A stretch of 64,000 nt of DNA from Haematobia irritans (Eukaryota; Arthropoda; Insecta; Diptera; Muscidae). The position numbers and the translations under genes were made by a program. The stretch lies in assembly GCF_050003625.1 (NCBI RefSeq), contig NC_134398.1:102601886-102665885 (forward strand), given 5' to 3'. A model generated the notes under the pieces. The model was given only the letters and a program-made list of their open reading frames with translations, searched no databases and was not told where the DNA came from. This document shows, piece after piece, positions 1 to 11,800 of the stretch. Position 1 is the stretch's first letter; every line of letters begins with the position of its first letter.

Positions 1-2170
1 CAACTTGTCCGCGAATGTCCACGCAAGACCTGTTCCTTTAATTCGGGTTTTATCGGAAGAGTCACTACGTATCTTCTATCGGAATCCCTATATGTGGTAT
101 TCTTGTAATTTTCTTCACAAAATTTATCTGCGGGAGAACAAATTGCCCGTCTTGGTAAGTCCTCTAACTCCCAAAACCGAAGAAGAGTCTTGTCAAGACC
201 ATCTTCCTCCATGAATTCAACAGTCGTTGAAAAAACCGTCACATTAGAAGTGGGAATTGAACCAGTAATGAGCCAACCGAGGACTGTCTGTTGAGCAATC
301 AACGAACCTAATATACCGAAGCGAATCCCCTGTAATATAATTTTGGGATACACGTCTGCCCCCAACAATAGATCAACCGGACGACTATCGAACAGATTAG
401 GATCAGCTAAACGTAAATTAGGCAAACGCGACATATAATTCCGACTCACTTGGAAAGACGGTAAATTCCCAGAAATCTTGGGCAGGACCAACGCAGTCGC
501 CTCTACCACGAACGACTCATCTTTCGGTGACCCTATACTCAGAGGGCAAATACCGCGAGAAGTGATCGAAACCGATTGATTCACGCCCGATATTGAAGAC
601 ATCGCACTCGCTGTCGAAATTCCAAGCAACTTTTGCATATTTTCGGTAATAAAGGAGGCTTCTGATGCCGGGTCAATAAGCGCCCGAGCTGGGTACGTCA
701 TACCCTGATGAACGATGTTCACCATAGCCGTCCCTAATAGTACCGACCTGTTATGGGAAACATGAAATACTTGCCTGGCCGAAGTACCAGACACAATTCC
801 AGACGAAGTGGAAGGCTGCGGGTCAATCAAACCGCTAGAATCCGTAGGACGAGCGGCCGAAACGGTCGAAGACGTAGTCGTCACATTCGTAGAATGGGAA
901 GAATCGCGATGAAGCAAAGTATGATGCCTTCCTTGACACTTCTCACAACTGCGCGTTGTAGCACAGTTGTTAACGTCATGTCTACGCGATAGACAATTGA
1001 AACAACAGCGGTGCCGTTTCACAGCAGTCAATCGATCATTCACAGAAAGATTCATAAATTTCGGACAAACACGAAGATGATGGCTTTGTCGTGGACAAAG
1101 AACACACGTCTTATCTACGGAATCTCTCGAAGAATGAGAAGTGTATTGCGAATTACGCGACTTAGATGGCGAAGATTTCGGAGCTGTATTCGTAAAATGC
1201 GTACGCAGTTTCCTGCCATCAGTGTTCTTCGAAGCATCGATACCCTTCAAATCGCGGAGACACGTGAGTGTCTGAATCCTTTCCATAAGGAAACGATCCA
1301 TGTCCACCCAAGAAAACAACGCAGACTCATCACTTATACCCTGTTCCCACAAAGTAACACTTATCTTCGGTAGACGTTGTACACACAAAAATATCAAAAT
1401 CGGATCCCAATCGTTCGTAGAAACGTTATTCACTGCCATCGCCGAAATACACGCGTCAGTGTCTAAGACCGGAAGGTCGAAAAGTAGCTTCAACTGATTA
1501 CTGATTAAAATCCTCAAATTATCATAAGTTTCCTTTAACGTCCTCCAAGCTAACTCGAAACTCCTATCAGTGAGAGGAAATCTTCTTACAATTTCACGGG
1601 CGTCGCCACTAGTCTTTTTGAGCAAATGACACAAGCGCTCAATATCACTCAGACGGGAATTTTTGACATAAACAGCAGTAAACAAATCCCTAAATGTTGG
1701 CCAAGACTGAAAGTCCACATCGAAAACCTCAATATCGTATGGTGGTAACGCCAAACTATGGACCGCACCATGGTCAACACCTAACAAAAGAGAATTTCTC
1801 GAAATATCAACATTATCAGAACGAGCAGAAATATCCGCCACATCGGCCTGCTGTATAGGAGTTGACGCCCTAGGAACGGCTTTCAGACCGTTTATCTTCC
1901 TTTCGATAGAGGAAACAATACGGCATCATAAGTTGCCTCATACTTGCCGTCAGCAGATTCTACCGTTCCCTTATCTGACTCTTCCTGAAGACCGTCTAAA
2001 CACTCCTCATACCTCTATTTCACTTTCGCCCATAGTGATTTCGCCTCTTCGACCTGAGCCCTTAGAGAATAAACATTTAAATCCTCCTCCGTCAAAGAGC
2101 TAACCCGTGTCCCAAACTTCACAACCGCATCAGCGGCTCTAATGAATCGCGCGAATGCATTAACTGGCAT
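1..2170 (-). pseudogene. BEL/Pao retrotransposon Gag-protease, partial and broken
   Basis: The minus-strand reading from the ATG at 2170 starts MPVNAFARF and gives an N-terminal Gag stretch. A stop codon at 2017-2015 and a one-base frame change near 1925 break it. From about 1925 the frame is open to the left edge, so the protein is cut by the window. It shows a DUF1759-type Gag region (about 1850-1250), zinc-knuckle cysteines (CFNCLSRRHDVNNC and CEKCQGRHH, about 900-1000), and a DUF1758-type aspartyl protease with LIDPASEASFI near 640-690. The QQTVLGWLITG motif follows near 270-300. This order is diagnostic of BEL/Pao polyproteins, which package RNA and process Gag-Pol inside virus-like particles. 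RT, RNase H and integrase would lie left of base 1. One stop and one frameshift imply a decaying copy. Confidence 0.85.
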
Positions 2171-2760
2171 ATTGAAAATAATTTAGAGTCACAAAAATTC
2201 ACAAAAACTCGTAAAGTATGTGAACACGCACTTATCGACAGCGAAAACTGGCCGAAAAATCAATAAATTTGCACGAAATGCTCAATGCGAAAACAAAAAA
2301 TTAACAAATTTTTTCTTTCAGTGTATCAAATTATCACACTGCAGCGAAATTACCACAAAATTTCTTGAAGTGCAACCAATTGTTCGTAAAACAACAACTT
2401 CAAAACTCAAAATCACAAATTCCAAACAATTTGCAAAATAATGGACTATTTTTCTCCCAGTGTAGAAACAATTAGCTTTCGCACAGTGTACCGAATCACA
2501 AGATATTTTTTACCGTGTACCAATAAAACAATGGGCAAATTATTGATGCAAGTCGAATTCGAAAAATATCAAAATTCTACAAAAACCTTCGAACTATTTC
2601 TCTCAGTGTATGAATGAATTTACGAAAATTACGCTCAGTGTATCGAAGAATACCGACTGCCGCTAATTTATATCAAGCTTCATACACGAAAACCAAAAGA
2701 TCAAAAAAATTCAAAAAATTATAAAAAAAATGTCCGTAAGACCAAATGTAGGTTGCATGG
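2171..2760 (-). other. Leader/5' untranslated region of the BEL/Pao copy
   Basis: This stretch lies just upstream (minus strand) of the Gag start and has no coding potential. On the plus strand it carries a recurrent YMGTGTA motif, five times as CAGTGTA (2319, 2458, 2484, 2604, 2635) and once as CCGTGTA (2513), separated by AT-rich spacers. The LTR boundary and primer-binding site could not be placed. Confidence 0.4.
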
Positions 2761-4100
2761 ACTAAAATACACCTCTACACTTCCACGCCAAATAATCTCC
2801 CAAAAAAATCAAAAATCGTAAATAATTGAAAAATATATAAATAAAAATATATACGTAATATATATAATAAAAATAAAAATTATACGATCGTACCGGACCG
2901 CCTGTAGGGTGCAGGTGACCAAAACGATAATTTTTAACAATGCGCGTAACGCTAATGGGTCATACAAAACGAAAACCCAAAAAACTCAATTTCAAAAATT
3001 TCTATAATTTCAAAATAATTACGACTCGCGGCCCCGTGAGGGTTAACAAATAAAGCAAAGAAACACACCTCAAAAAAAAAATATGTATGTATATACGTGT
3101 GTGTATCACTGACCATACGTAGGTATGCACAATGCAAATTCAAACGTTGACTGCAGCGACGACTGATGTATGTTTACACTGGTAATACGACCAACAGAGC
3201 CTTTGGAGTCTGTGTGTATTTTGTTATTGTTTTATTTACTTCAAGTTAAAGGCAACGTAATTGCAAATAATGTTTTGAAGTAAATAAGCACTTGTCAACG
3301 TTTAAATTCACCACACAACACAAGTATATACCATTGACTTTTTCACTTTTTATTTTGATTATTCTTTCACTTGAATATCTTTTAGAAAAACGAAATTAAA
3401 CAAACGAAAGAAACGTACGTAAGTATGTAGCAACGAATGTGTGTTTATCGAAATGCAATTTGCCGTCGGCAAAACGAAATAATTGAATCAATGCTGTAAA
3501 ACGACCGCGGTTTAAATTTAAAAACACTCGCGATTTGCACTATTATTTTAATAAAACACTGACATACGCACCTGTGTGTTGATAAATAATTATTTAAATA
3601 ATTTTTTGATTTAAATTCTCCACCAATATGGCTGCAACTGTCTGCTTTTTTGTTGTTGCTTCAAAATGATGAGCACTTTCCTTTAAAAAAAGACAAAACA
3701 AAATCCTTTATTAATTGCTGTAAGCAAGTATCCGGCTCGATTGGACCAATGAATGCGTAGCACCGAAAAATAAAATAAATAAAAACACAAGGATTTAGTT
3801 TTCTTTTCAATAATCTTTCAATAAAACGTAATTTTATTGAATTTCTTGGGAGACAATATTTACCTTTTTTACAAAATCGTTGTTACAAGGACGTAATCCA
3901 ATAACGAATCAAAACAAAAGCTTAGACGCCGAAAGACGGTAATGGCGCGACTCGTTAGAAAAATGTAACGAATTGTGCTGAAAGCACAGAGCTGCATCCA
4001 GAGCTTAGGGTACATTTTCTAACGAGGGGGAAATTGTCATTTTACAATATTTTAAGTCCCCATCTAACGAATAAATTTTGATCATACGAATTTGAACTTA
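2761..4100. other. AT-rich stretch, possible LTR of the BEL copy, no gene
   Basis: No reading frame here resembles a protein. It holds the simple-sequence run TATATATAATAAAAAT around 2860 and scattered GTGTG runs. The LTR of the minus-strand BEL element should lie here, but no second LTR is in the window to define its ends. Around 3945-4030 a short inverted motif (CTCGTTAGAAAAATG versus CATTTTCTAACGAG) suggests a small relic hairpin. Confidence 0.3.
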
Positions 4101-5365
4101 AACACATATGTTCCGATATAAACAATTTTTAAACAAAATATATTTAAGTGCAAACGTGTAATGTTCCTAAACTAACACTAAATGTTTGCGACACATATGT
4201 TAATATGTTAGAATATATTAGAGTAAACATATATATGTTGTGTTATTTCATTCAGGGAGCGACAGAGAGTATAGAGAAAGAAATAGAGATGGAAGCCGGG
4301 AGGGTTGACGAAGGATATCAATATAACACATCGTGGGAATGAAAAGAGAACAATTTCTGTGAAACTGCTTGTATGTTGTTTCGGAAAACTGTTTTATGAT
4401 AAGGCCAAAAATTTGATATGCTCAGACTTAAGCATTATTATTTTTATTATTATTTAATTTGAATATTAGAATGACTATTCGGAGTAAAGGGAATAGACAT
4501 TCGGAACCAAGAGAAAACAGATTTGAAAAAAAAGCATGTGTTTTCGTCTTGAGAGCAGCATTTTATGTATGTGAGGACATGTTTTGTTGATCATTTTGGC
4601 ATTATGGGCACAATTTTTTCTTGGTTCGTTAAAAGAAATCGGAACGTACGAGGAGTATGTCAAAATATTCAGGCAAAGGAAATTAAAAAACGGTGGAAAC
4701 AAAAACAAAACAAAATTTACAAAGGGATCTTCATAGAGATGGGACAGTAAAATGAAAAAAGGGGGAAATAGTGAAAAATTAAACAGTAAAATGCATAAAA
4801 ACGACGTTTAGTTCCTCTTTATTAATAAGTAGTCCAAGAGGAGTGGACGGACACCTTCAAATATAAAAGCGGGCATTAGGTTTTGCAGCTAGAACAATTG
4901 AACAAGTTAATTTGCTTTAAAATGAATTATTAAAGAAAAGTAAAAGGCAAAACATTTTAGAGCGATAATGCCTACTTAATACCGGCCTTAAAGGTAAAAA
5001 TGAAATTAAGTACAAAACACGATAAATGCATTTAAAATGGTGTTAAATGCTAGTAAAACACTGTTCACGCGTAAATAAATTTATGTGTATATTGTAAAAT
5101 TATTTATGTATGTTTATACACGACTCCACGTTCTTCTTTTGTTAGTTTTCGAATTCCTTCCAAAATTTCAAACTTTTATACCAAAAACAGTTTTTTTGTT
5201 ACAAAATTGTTATTTGTGCAATAAAAAAATAATATTTTATCCAAAAGCTTAGTCCATTTCGTTTATATCAAGCACTGTTTCTGACTGTAAATCTTTATTA
5301 ACCCACATTTCGAAGTTTCATTATAAAAATTTAATATAGTAAAAAAAAAAATAAAAAAAAAATTG

Positions 5366-5442
5366 GTGTTCGGTCGGAGCAGGGATTGAACCCACGACCC
5401 TTTGCATGCAAATGCAGACATGCTAACCACTACTCCACGTGG
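5366..5442 (-). other. tRNA-like Pol III module 1 (composite copy A)
   Basis: Read on the minus strand it has an A-box-like segment (GTGGAGTAGTGGTTAGCATG) and a B-box-like GGGTTCAATCC, about 75 bp overall like a tRNA. It is clearly related to the tRNA head of the SINE at 20309-20661. I do not call it a functional tRNA because the stems are imperfect and the same sequence recurs inside repeats. Confidence 0.6.
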
Positions 5443-5558
5443 TCAATAAGTGTATGTTTCTGTTAAATATTGTTATGTTTGCATGGGCTCGTGGGCGCTG
5501 CAAACTATGCTATATAAATGTAACTTATAACGATAATTGTCTACTGGTGACTATAACA

Positions 5559-5630
5559 GCTACGTAGCCTTGTGGATGGCGTGTTGGTTTACAAACTGTA
5601 TGGTCCTCGGTTCGATTCTCCGTCCAGGCG
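5559..5630 (+). other. tRNA-like Pol III module 2 (composite copy A)
   Basis: The plus strand has the A-box-like TAGCCTTGTGGATGG and a consensus B box in GGTTCGATTCTCC, spanning about 72 bp. It points away from module 1, with about 117 bp between their 5' sides. It is a different tRNA family from module 1. Confidence 0.6.
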
Positions 5631-5907
5631 AAAGGTAAAATTTAAAACATTTAATAATTTCAACATTATTTGTATTACAGAAAAAGGTGCCAAGAACTAA
5701 AAATTTTCGTGGAAGTGAAAATTATGTGAGGGAATGAGCACAATCTTCTTTGGGGGGAAATTCTTCCAAGCAAATAATATTTTTGGGCTCAAAATAATAT
5801 GTTCACATAAAACAAACATATTAATGTTTCGCCAGTATCCAATAATATATGTGCTTCCAGCAAAATATGTTTGGAACATATGTTAGAGAAGCGTTTTTTT
5901 GAGAGTG

Positions 5908-6405
5908 TGCACTCAAAAAAGTGAACCCTATATTTCACTAAAGCTGTTTTAATTATACTGAAAAAAATATGCCCGGTTCCAAAGATTTTGTCTTTACTTT
6001 AAACATTTTGGTATTGATTCCGAGCCAAAGAAGCGGAGAATACACAATTCTCGCAGCAAATTTTAATTTTTCGTTTTTTCAGCTTTTTTTCTTCAACTTT
6101 ATTTTCAAAATTCAGACTCGACTTCCAGTAGAAATTATGCTATGTTTCAAGTAAAAAACGTCTTTAAAATAAAGTGTTGAAAAACATGTCCTATATTTGA
6201 ACAAAAAGACAACAAATTTAAAGACAATTTCATTAATTTTAAACAATTTTTCTGAATTATTAAAGTCAATTTGACCTTAGCCCAATAATGTTTTCGTTAA
6301 TGTTATAATACCCATTTTTAAGTCAAATCACTTAATTATAAGGACAATACGACTCCATTGAAAAGTTTGAAATCTTTGACCTCACGACAGTATTTTTTCA
6401 GTGTA
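5908..6405. repeat. Small AT-rich MITE-like relic
   Basis: This block lies between composite copies A and B. It begins GCACTCAAAAAAGTGAACCC and ends TATTTTTTCAGTGTA. The two ends are roughly inverted (about 12 bp with mismatches), as in fly MITEs carrying ACTGAAAAAA termini. No coding sequence and no sure target duplication were seen. Confidence 0.35.
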
Positions 6406-6541
6406 TATTTTAGATCGTGGAATTATTATGTTTTAAGAACGTTTCCATGACTTTAATAATTTTTTGCGTAAGTTCATTAAATTAATTAAAACAGAGGAAA
6501 AATTATGCACAAATGAAGCATAAAGATTAACTACATTCATG

Positions 6542-7307
6542 CACTGTTAGAAAAATATGTTTTTCATATGTTCCGATATAAATAAAATGTGTTTCGGGCA
6601 CAATTTTAAAACACAATTTATTTAAGTGCAAACATGTAATGTTCCTAAATTTACACTAAATGTTTGGGACATCTATGTTAATATGTTAGAATATATAATT
6701 TTTGGGGCATGAATGTTTCATAAAAGTCATATGTGTGAATGCAAAATATATAAATTTACAAATTTCGACTAAACATATTTTATTCAAAGCGACAGAGAGG
6801 GTATAGAGAAAGAAATAGAGATGGAAACCGGGAGAGTTGACGAAAGATATCAACATAACACAGCGAAAGAATCAAAAGAGAACAATTTCTGTGAAACCGC
6901 TTGTATGTTGTTTCGAAAAACTGTTTTATGATAAGGACAAAATTTTGATATGCTTAAGTCTAAATTTTAATTAAATTGAATAAAGAGAATAGACATTCGG
7001 AACCACGAGAATAGACATTTGAAAAACAAACAGCATATGTTTTCGCCTTGAGAGCAGCATTTTATGTATGTGTGGACATGTGTTTTGTTTATCATTGTGG
7101 CATTATTGGCACAATATTTTTCTTGGTTCGTTAAAAGAAATCAGGGTCCTTCATAAAAATAACGAAAGGGCGTATAGTGCCCTTTTATTTTTAGAGTTGG
7201 GACAGTAAAATGAAATAAGGAGGAAATAGTGAAAAATTACACAGTAAAATGTATAAAAACAAAGTTTAGTTCCTCTTTATTAATAAGTAGTCCTCGAGGA
7301 GTTGACG
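6542..7307 (+). mobile_element. Composite tRNA-pair element, copy B (left part only)
   Basis: It begins CACTGTTAGAAAAATATG and follows copy C closely through the AGCGACAGAGAG block to GTTGACG. There it stops abruptly before the tRNA-like modules. Confidence 0.6.
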
Positions 7308-7617
7308 CACCCTCATAAAAAATCGCTTCTGTAACATATACTCCCAAACATATTTTGCTTCAAGCATATACATTTTTGGGTATTGCCCAAACATTTATAT
7401 GTTTGATCTCTTCCAATATATAATATGTTTGAAAGCATATTGGTCTAAGCAATATATGTTTGGGTAGTCTAAGTTCCAAACATTTTGTATTTTTGCATCC
7501 AAATTCAATAATGTTGTCTTCCAAAAAACAATATGTTATTTTGTGAACATATAATATGTTTGGAAGCATTTTGCACCCAAAAATATTATATGCTTAAAAA
7601 AATTCTCCCAAACAATA
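7308..7617 (-). mobile_element. Composite element right-end fragment, inverted
   Basis: It starts CACCCTCATAAAAAATCGC, which is the reverse complement of the right terminus of copy C. It continues through the AAACATAT-rich subterminal region to GTGCTCAAAAT. It abuts copy B at 7307, so two partial copies were joined head to end. Confidence 0.55.
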
Positions 7618-8903
7618 TTGTGCTCAAAATTTTATTTATTTATTTATATATTTACAATCATAATGAATTATGAAAATAAACACACTCTTAGAAAAATATG
7701 TTTTTCATATGTTCCGATATAAACAAAGTGTGTTTCGGGCACAATTTTAAGACACAATATATTTAAGTGCAAACATGTAATGTTCCTAAACTAACACTAA
7801 ATGTTTGGGACACCTATGTTAATATGTTAAAATATATTATGTTTGGGGCATAAATGTTTCATAAAAATCATATGTGTGAATGCAAACATATATAAATTTA
7901 CAAATTTCGACTAAACATACATATGTTGTGATATTTTATCCAAAGCGACAGAGAGAGTATAGAGAAAGAAATAGAGATGGAAACCGGGAGAGTTGACGAA
8001 AGATATCAACATAACACAGCGAAAGAATCCAAAGAGAGAAATTTTTGTGAAACTGCTTGTATGTTGTTTCGGAAAACTGTTTTATGATAAGGCCAAAAAT
8101 TTGATATGCTTAAGTCTAAATATTATTTAATTTGAATAAAGAGAATGGACATTCGGAACCAAGAGGATAGACATTTGAAAAAAAGCATGTGTTTTCGCCT
8201 TGAGAGCAGCATTTTATGTATGTGTGGACATGTGTTTTGTTTATCATTTTGGCATTATGGGAACAATTTTTTTCTTGGTTCATTAAAAGAAATCAGGGGT
8301 CTTCATAAAAATAACGGCACTATACTCTTTTTAGAGTTGCGACAGTAAAATGAAATAAGGAGGAAATAGTAAAAAATTACACAGTAAAATGTATAAAAAC
8401 AAAGTTTAGTTCCTCTTTATTAATAAGTAGTCCCAGAGGAGTTGACGGACACCTTCAAATATAAAAGCGGGCATTAAGTTCGAGTTTTGCAGCTAAAACA
8501 ATTTAAAAAGTTTATTTTCTTTAAAATGAATTATTAAAGAAAAATAAAAGGCATTTTAGACCGATGGTGTTAAATGCTAGCAAAAAACTGTTCACGTCTA
8601 AATAAATTTATGTTTATGTTATAAAACTATTTATGTATGTTACTACTCGACTCCACGTTCTTCTTTTGTTAGAGTTTTTGAATTCCTTCCAAATTTTAAA
8701 GTTTTGTACCAAAAACAGTTTTTTGTTACAAAATTGTTATTTTTGCAATAAAATATAATATTTTATCCAAAAATCAGTCAATTTTGTTTATATCAAGCAC
8801 TGTTAATGACTATAAAGCTTTAATAACCCACATTTCGAAGTTTCATTATAAAAATTTTATATAGTATAAATATAAATGTGTAAATTAAAACAAAAAAAAA
8901 AAG

Positions 8904-8978
8904 TGTTCGGTCGGAGCAGGGATTGAACCCACGACCCGTTGCATTCAAGGCAGACATGCTAACCACTGCTCCACGTGG
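8904..8978 (-). other. tRNA-like Pol III module 1 (composite copy C)
   Basis: It is the same module as 5366-5442. On the minus strand it has GGAGCAGTGGTTAGCATG and the B-box-like GGGTTCAATCC, followed by CTGCTCCGACCGAACAC. Confidence 0.6.
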
Positions 8979-9093
8979 CAAACAAATGTCTGTTTCTGTT
9001 AAATAATGTTATGTTTGCATGGGCTCGTGGGCGCTGCAAACTATGCTATATAAATGTAACTTATAACGATAATTATCTGCTGGTGACCATAAC

Positions 9094-9166
9094 AGCTACA
9101 TAGCCCAGTGGATAGTGTGTTGGCGTACAAACTGTATGGTCCTCGGTTCGATTCTCCGTGCAGGCG
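9094..9166 (+). other. tRNA-like Pol III module 2 (composite copy C)
   Basis: It is the same module as 5559-5630, with TAGCCCAGTGGATAG as the A-box-like part and GGTTCGATTCTCC as the B-box part. Confidence 0.6.
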
Positions 9167-9717
9167 AAAGGTAAAATTTAAAAAATTTATAAAAGTGAAT
9201 AATTTCTTCAACATTATTTGTATTACAGAAAAAGGTGCCAAGAATTAAAATATTTCGTGGAAGTGAAAATAACGAGTATGTTAGGGAATGAGCACAATCG
9301 TCTTTGGGAAAAATTCTTCCAAGCATATAATATTTTTGGGCTCAAAATGCTTCCAAACATATAATATGTTCACATAAAACAAACATATTAATGTTTCGAC
9401 AGTATCCAATAATATATGTGCTTCCTGCAAAATATGTTTGGAACATATGTTAAAGAAGCGATTTTTTTTGAGGGTGTGTCTACCACAAAATAGTTCAGAA
9501 CTTCTTAAAATTCGTAAATTTTACCAATAATGCGCCCATCTTGAACTTCGTATGGCACTAAAGACATTTTTGCAATTTTGAACTCCACCTTTTTCTTTCA
9601 AACTTCGAAATTTTCGTTAACAAGTAAAAACAATTAATTACGTCAAATAAATGTTCTTGAATTTGTCGGAAAAAAATTACTTAATTTTGTGAAATTCACA
9701 TGACATTTGCGTTTCTA

Positions 9718-10649
9718 AAGGGTGATTCTTTTGAGGTTAGGATTTTCATGCATTAGTATTTGACAGATCACGTGGGATTTCAGACATGGTGTCAAAGAGA
9801 AAGATGCTCAGTATGCTTTGACATTTCATCATGAATAGACTTACGATCTGCCACAACGTCGAATTTTCAGTGAATGGGCCCTAGAAAAGTTGGCAGAAAA
9901 TCCGCTTTTTTATCGACAAATTTTGTTCAGCGATGAGGCTCATTTCTGGTTGAATGGCTACGTAAATAAGCAAAATTGCCGCATTTGGAGTGAAGAGCAA
10001 CCAGAAGCCGTTCAAGAACTGCCCATGCATCCCGAAAAATGCACTGTTTGGTGTGGTTTGTACGCTGGTGGAATCATTGGACCGTATTTTTTCAAAGATG
10101 CTGTTGGACGCAACGTTACGGTGAATGGCGATCGCTATCGTTCGATGCTAACAAACTTTTTGTTGCCAAAAATGGAAGAACTGAACTTGGTTGACATGTG
10201 GTTTCAACAAGATGGCGCTACATGCCACACAGCTCGCGATTCTATGGCCATTTTGAGGGAAAACTTCGGAGAACAATTCATCTCAAGAAATGGACCGGTA
10301 AGTTGGCCACCAAGATCATGCGATTTGACGCCTTTAGACTATTTTTTGTGGGGCTACGTCAAGTCTAAAGTCTACAGAAATAAGCCAGCAACTATTCCAG
10401 CTTTGGAAGACAACATTTCCGAAGAAATTCGGGCTATTCCGGCCGAAATGCTCGAAAAAGTTGCCCAAAATTGGACTTTCCGAATGGACCACCTAAGACG
10501 CAGCCGCGGTCAACATTTAAATGAAATTATCTTCCAAAAGTAAATGTCATGGACCAATCTAACGTTTCAAATAAAGAACCGATGAGATTTTGCAAATTTT
10601 ATGCGTTTTTTAAAAAAAAAAGTTATCAAGCTCTTAACAAATCACCCTT
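9718..10649 (+). mobile_element. mariner-type element, DD41D, internally deleted (932 bp)
   Basis: The ends are AAGGGTGATTCTTTTG on the left and, inverted, AAGGGTGATTTGTTAAG on the right. The element is flanked by TA on both sides (9716-9717 and 10650-10651). The opposite foldback arm has the uninterrupted site (TTTCTAATACAG near 14100), which independently confirms both boundaries and the TA duplication. It carries the C-terminal part of a transposase gene. Confidence 0.9.
9839..10543 (+). pseudogene. DD41D mariner transposase, N-terminal deletion
   Basis: The frame is open from 9839 (after a TAG at 9836) to the stop at 10541-10543 and has no frameshift. It contains the catalytic DDE/D-type motifs FSDEAHFWLNG, FQQDGATCHTA and CDLTPLDYFLWGY. 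There are 41 residues between the second and third catalytic Asp, which places it in the DD41D group of the Tc1/mariner superfamily. A full transposase is about 340-350 residues; the DNA-binding helix-turn-helix part is missing, so this copy cannot bind its ends. There is no ATG at the 5' side: the first conserved residues follow directly on a deletion joint near 9839. The clean frame suggests a fairly recent copy. Confidence 0.85.
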
Positions 10650-11636
10650 TAATACCGTTTAGATAAAATTTCCTAAAATTATTTTATTTTTTCTAAAATT
10701 AACTAAAGTTTTCTTTCCAGGTGGGTTCACTGGTTTTCAGTGTGTGTAGATAATCTGCAAGTTAGCTTTTTTGAGTTTAGCCGCTAAAATTTTCATTTTT
10801 ACGATTACCTTTTTCTAAAATCCGTTATAAAGAATATAAACTTTGTGAAAAGTTTCTTTGTGGTATTCCTCATAAAGATATCAATATTTAATTTGAAAGT
10901 GTAAATATTATTTAATATGAATATTAATTTGCGTGTTCGGAATAAAGAGAATAGACATTTGGACACTTTCAAAAATAAAAGCGGGCATTAAGTTCGAGTT
11001 TTCCGCTAAAATTATGTTTCATATTAGCGGCAAAACTTGAATCTCTAAAAGCAGAATAACATATCTTTTTTGGCAAATTGTATTATAACTTGGTGGGGAA
11101 TGATCCAAAGCAACAATTGAAAATGGTTATTTTCTTTAAAATGACTTATTAAAGAAAAGAAACCGTGAAAACATGGATATTTTAGAGCGATAATGCCAAC
11201 TTAATACCGGCCTTAAAGTTAAAAATTAATTTAAGTACAAAATTATTCGTTAATAAATATTCATATTTATTTGTATTTCTAAATACGATAAATTTTAAAT
11301 GCAAGTAAAATGGTGTTAAATGCTAATAAAAAATAGTTCACGCTTAAATAAAATTTATGTTTATATTGTAATTTACAATATTGCCAGTATTTTTCGGGCT
11401 CTTGTCCCCAAAATAAGAGGCTTTCATCCCCAATTTAATTCAAAATTCCCCATAGAAATCCCCAATAGAGTTTTTGGCAAGTTTTTTGGAAAAAGGAATA
11501 GGCTCTGCTGTAAAAAATTAGTCATAATCTATAAATTGTAAGAATATGCAAGTTTTGTTATACCAGTTTGCAAGTTACAATAAGATTAAGATTTCAAAAT
11601 CCAAAAAAATGAGACGGGTGCTCAAAATATTATCTT

Positions 11637-11800
11637 CTTTAAGCCCCTTTTGAAGCATCCCAGCAAAAAAATTTAGAAGTTCTTCCAAAGGCACAACTTT
11701 AAAAGCACTTCCAGAAGATGCACTCCCAATGATGTTCTTTATTTTAACTACCCAGGAAGTTCTTTTAATTCAATTTGTTATAACTTGTTTTTTCATACTT
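11637..11800 (+). repeat. Inner inverted repeat, left member
   Basis: The sequence around GCATCCCAGCAAAAAAATT and the GATGCACTCCCAATGATG block reappears inverted at 12598-12790, inside the foldback centre. The two members are clearly related but not identical. Confidence 0.6.

Larger units (their letters stand above)
4101..5909 (+). mobile_element. Composite tRNA-pair element, copy A (left end lost)
   Basis: This copy is collinear with copy C (7681-9478). Shared blocks run in order: ATATGTTCCGATATAAAC near the left, an AGCGACAGAGAG block, a CACGTTCTTCTTTTGTTAG block, then a minus-strand and a plus-strand tRNA-like module, then AAACATAT-rich subterminal sequence. The right end reads TTTTTTTGAGAGTGTG, the inverted form of the CACACTCTTAGAAAAA left end of copy C. 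The outer left terminus of copy A is missing. There is no credible transposase frame, so it is non-autonomous. Its superfamily is unknown. Confidence 0.65.
7681..9478 (+). mobile_element. Composite tRNA-pair element, copy C (complete, 1.8 kb)
   Basis: This is the best copy. The left end CACACTCTTAGAAAAA and the right end TTTTTTTGAGGGTGTG form an imperfect terminal inverted repeat of about 16 bp. Subterminal regions are full of AAACATAT and its complement. The core carries a minus-strand tRNA-like module and a plus-strand tRNA-like module pointing apart. No long coding frame exists, so mobilisation would need an enzyme supplied from elsewhere. The end sequences suggest a cut-and-paste DNA element; that classification is inference. 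The right terminus directly abuts the foldback structure. Confidence 0.65.
9483..11634 (+). repeat. Foldback left arm (interrupted by a mariner)
   Basis: This arm pairs with 13112-14573. It is continuous except for the mariner at 9718-10649. It includes GCGGGCATTAAGTTCGAG sequence near 10980, a motif shared with the Harbinger-like MITE family of the right arm. Confidence 0.7.

Noticed and set aside
5366..5630. Functional tRNA genes
   Set aside because: The cloverleaf is imperfect, the sequences recur within repeats in fixed pairs, and module 1 equals the SINE head.
8145..8348. Short frames inside the composite element copies (also 4475-4708 and 7360-7569)
   Set aside because: Not conserved in frame between copies A, B and C; shadows of repeat DNA.
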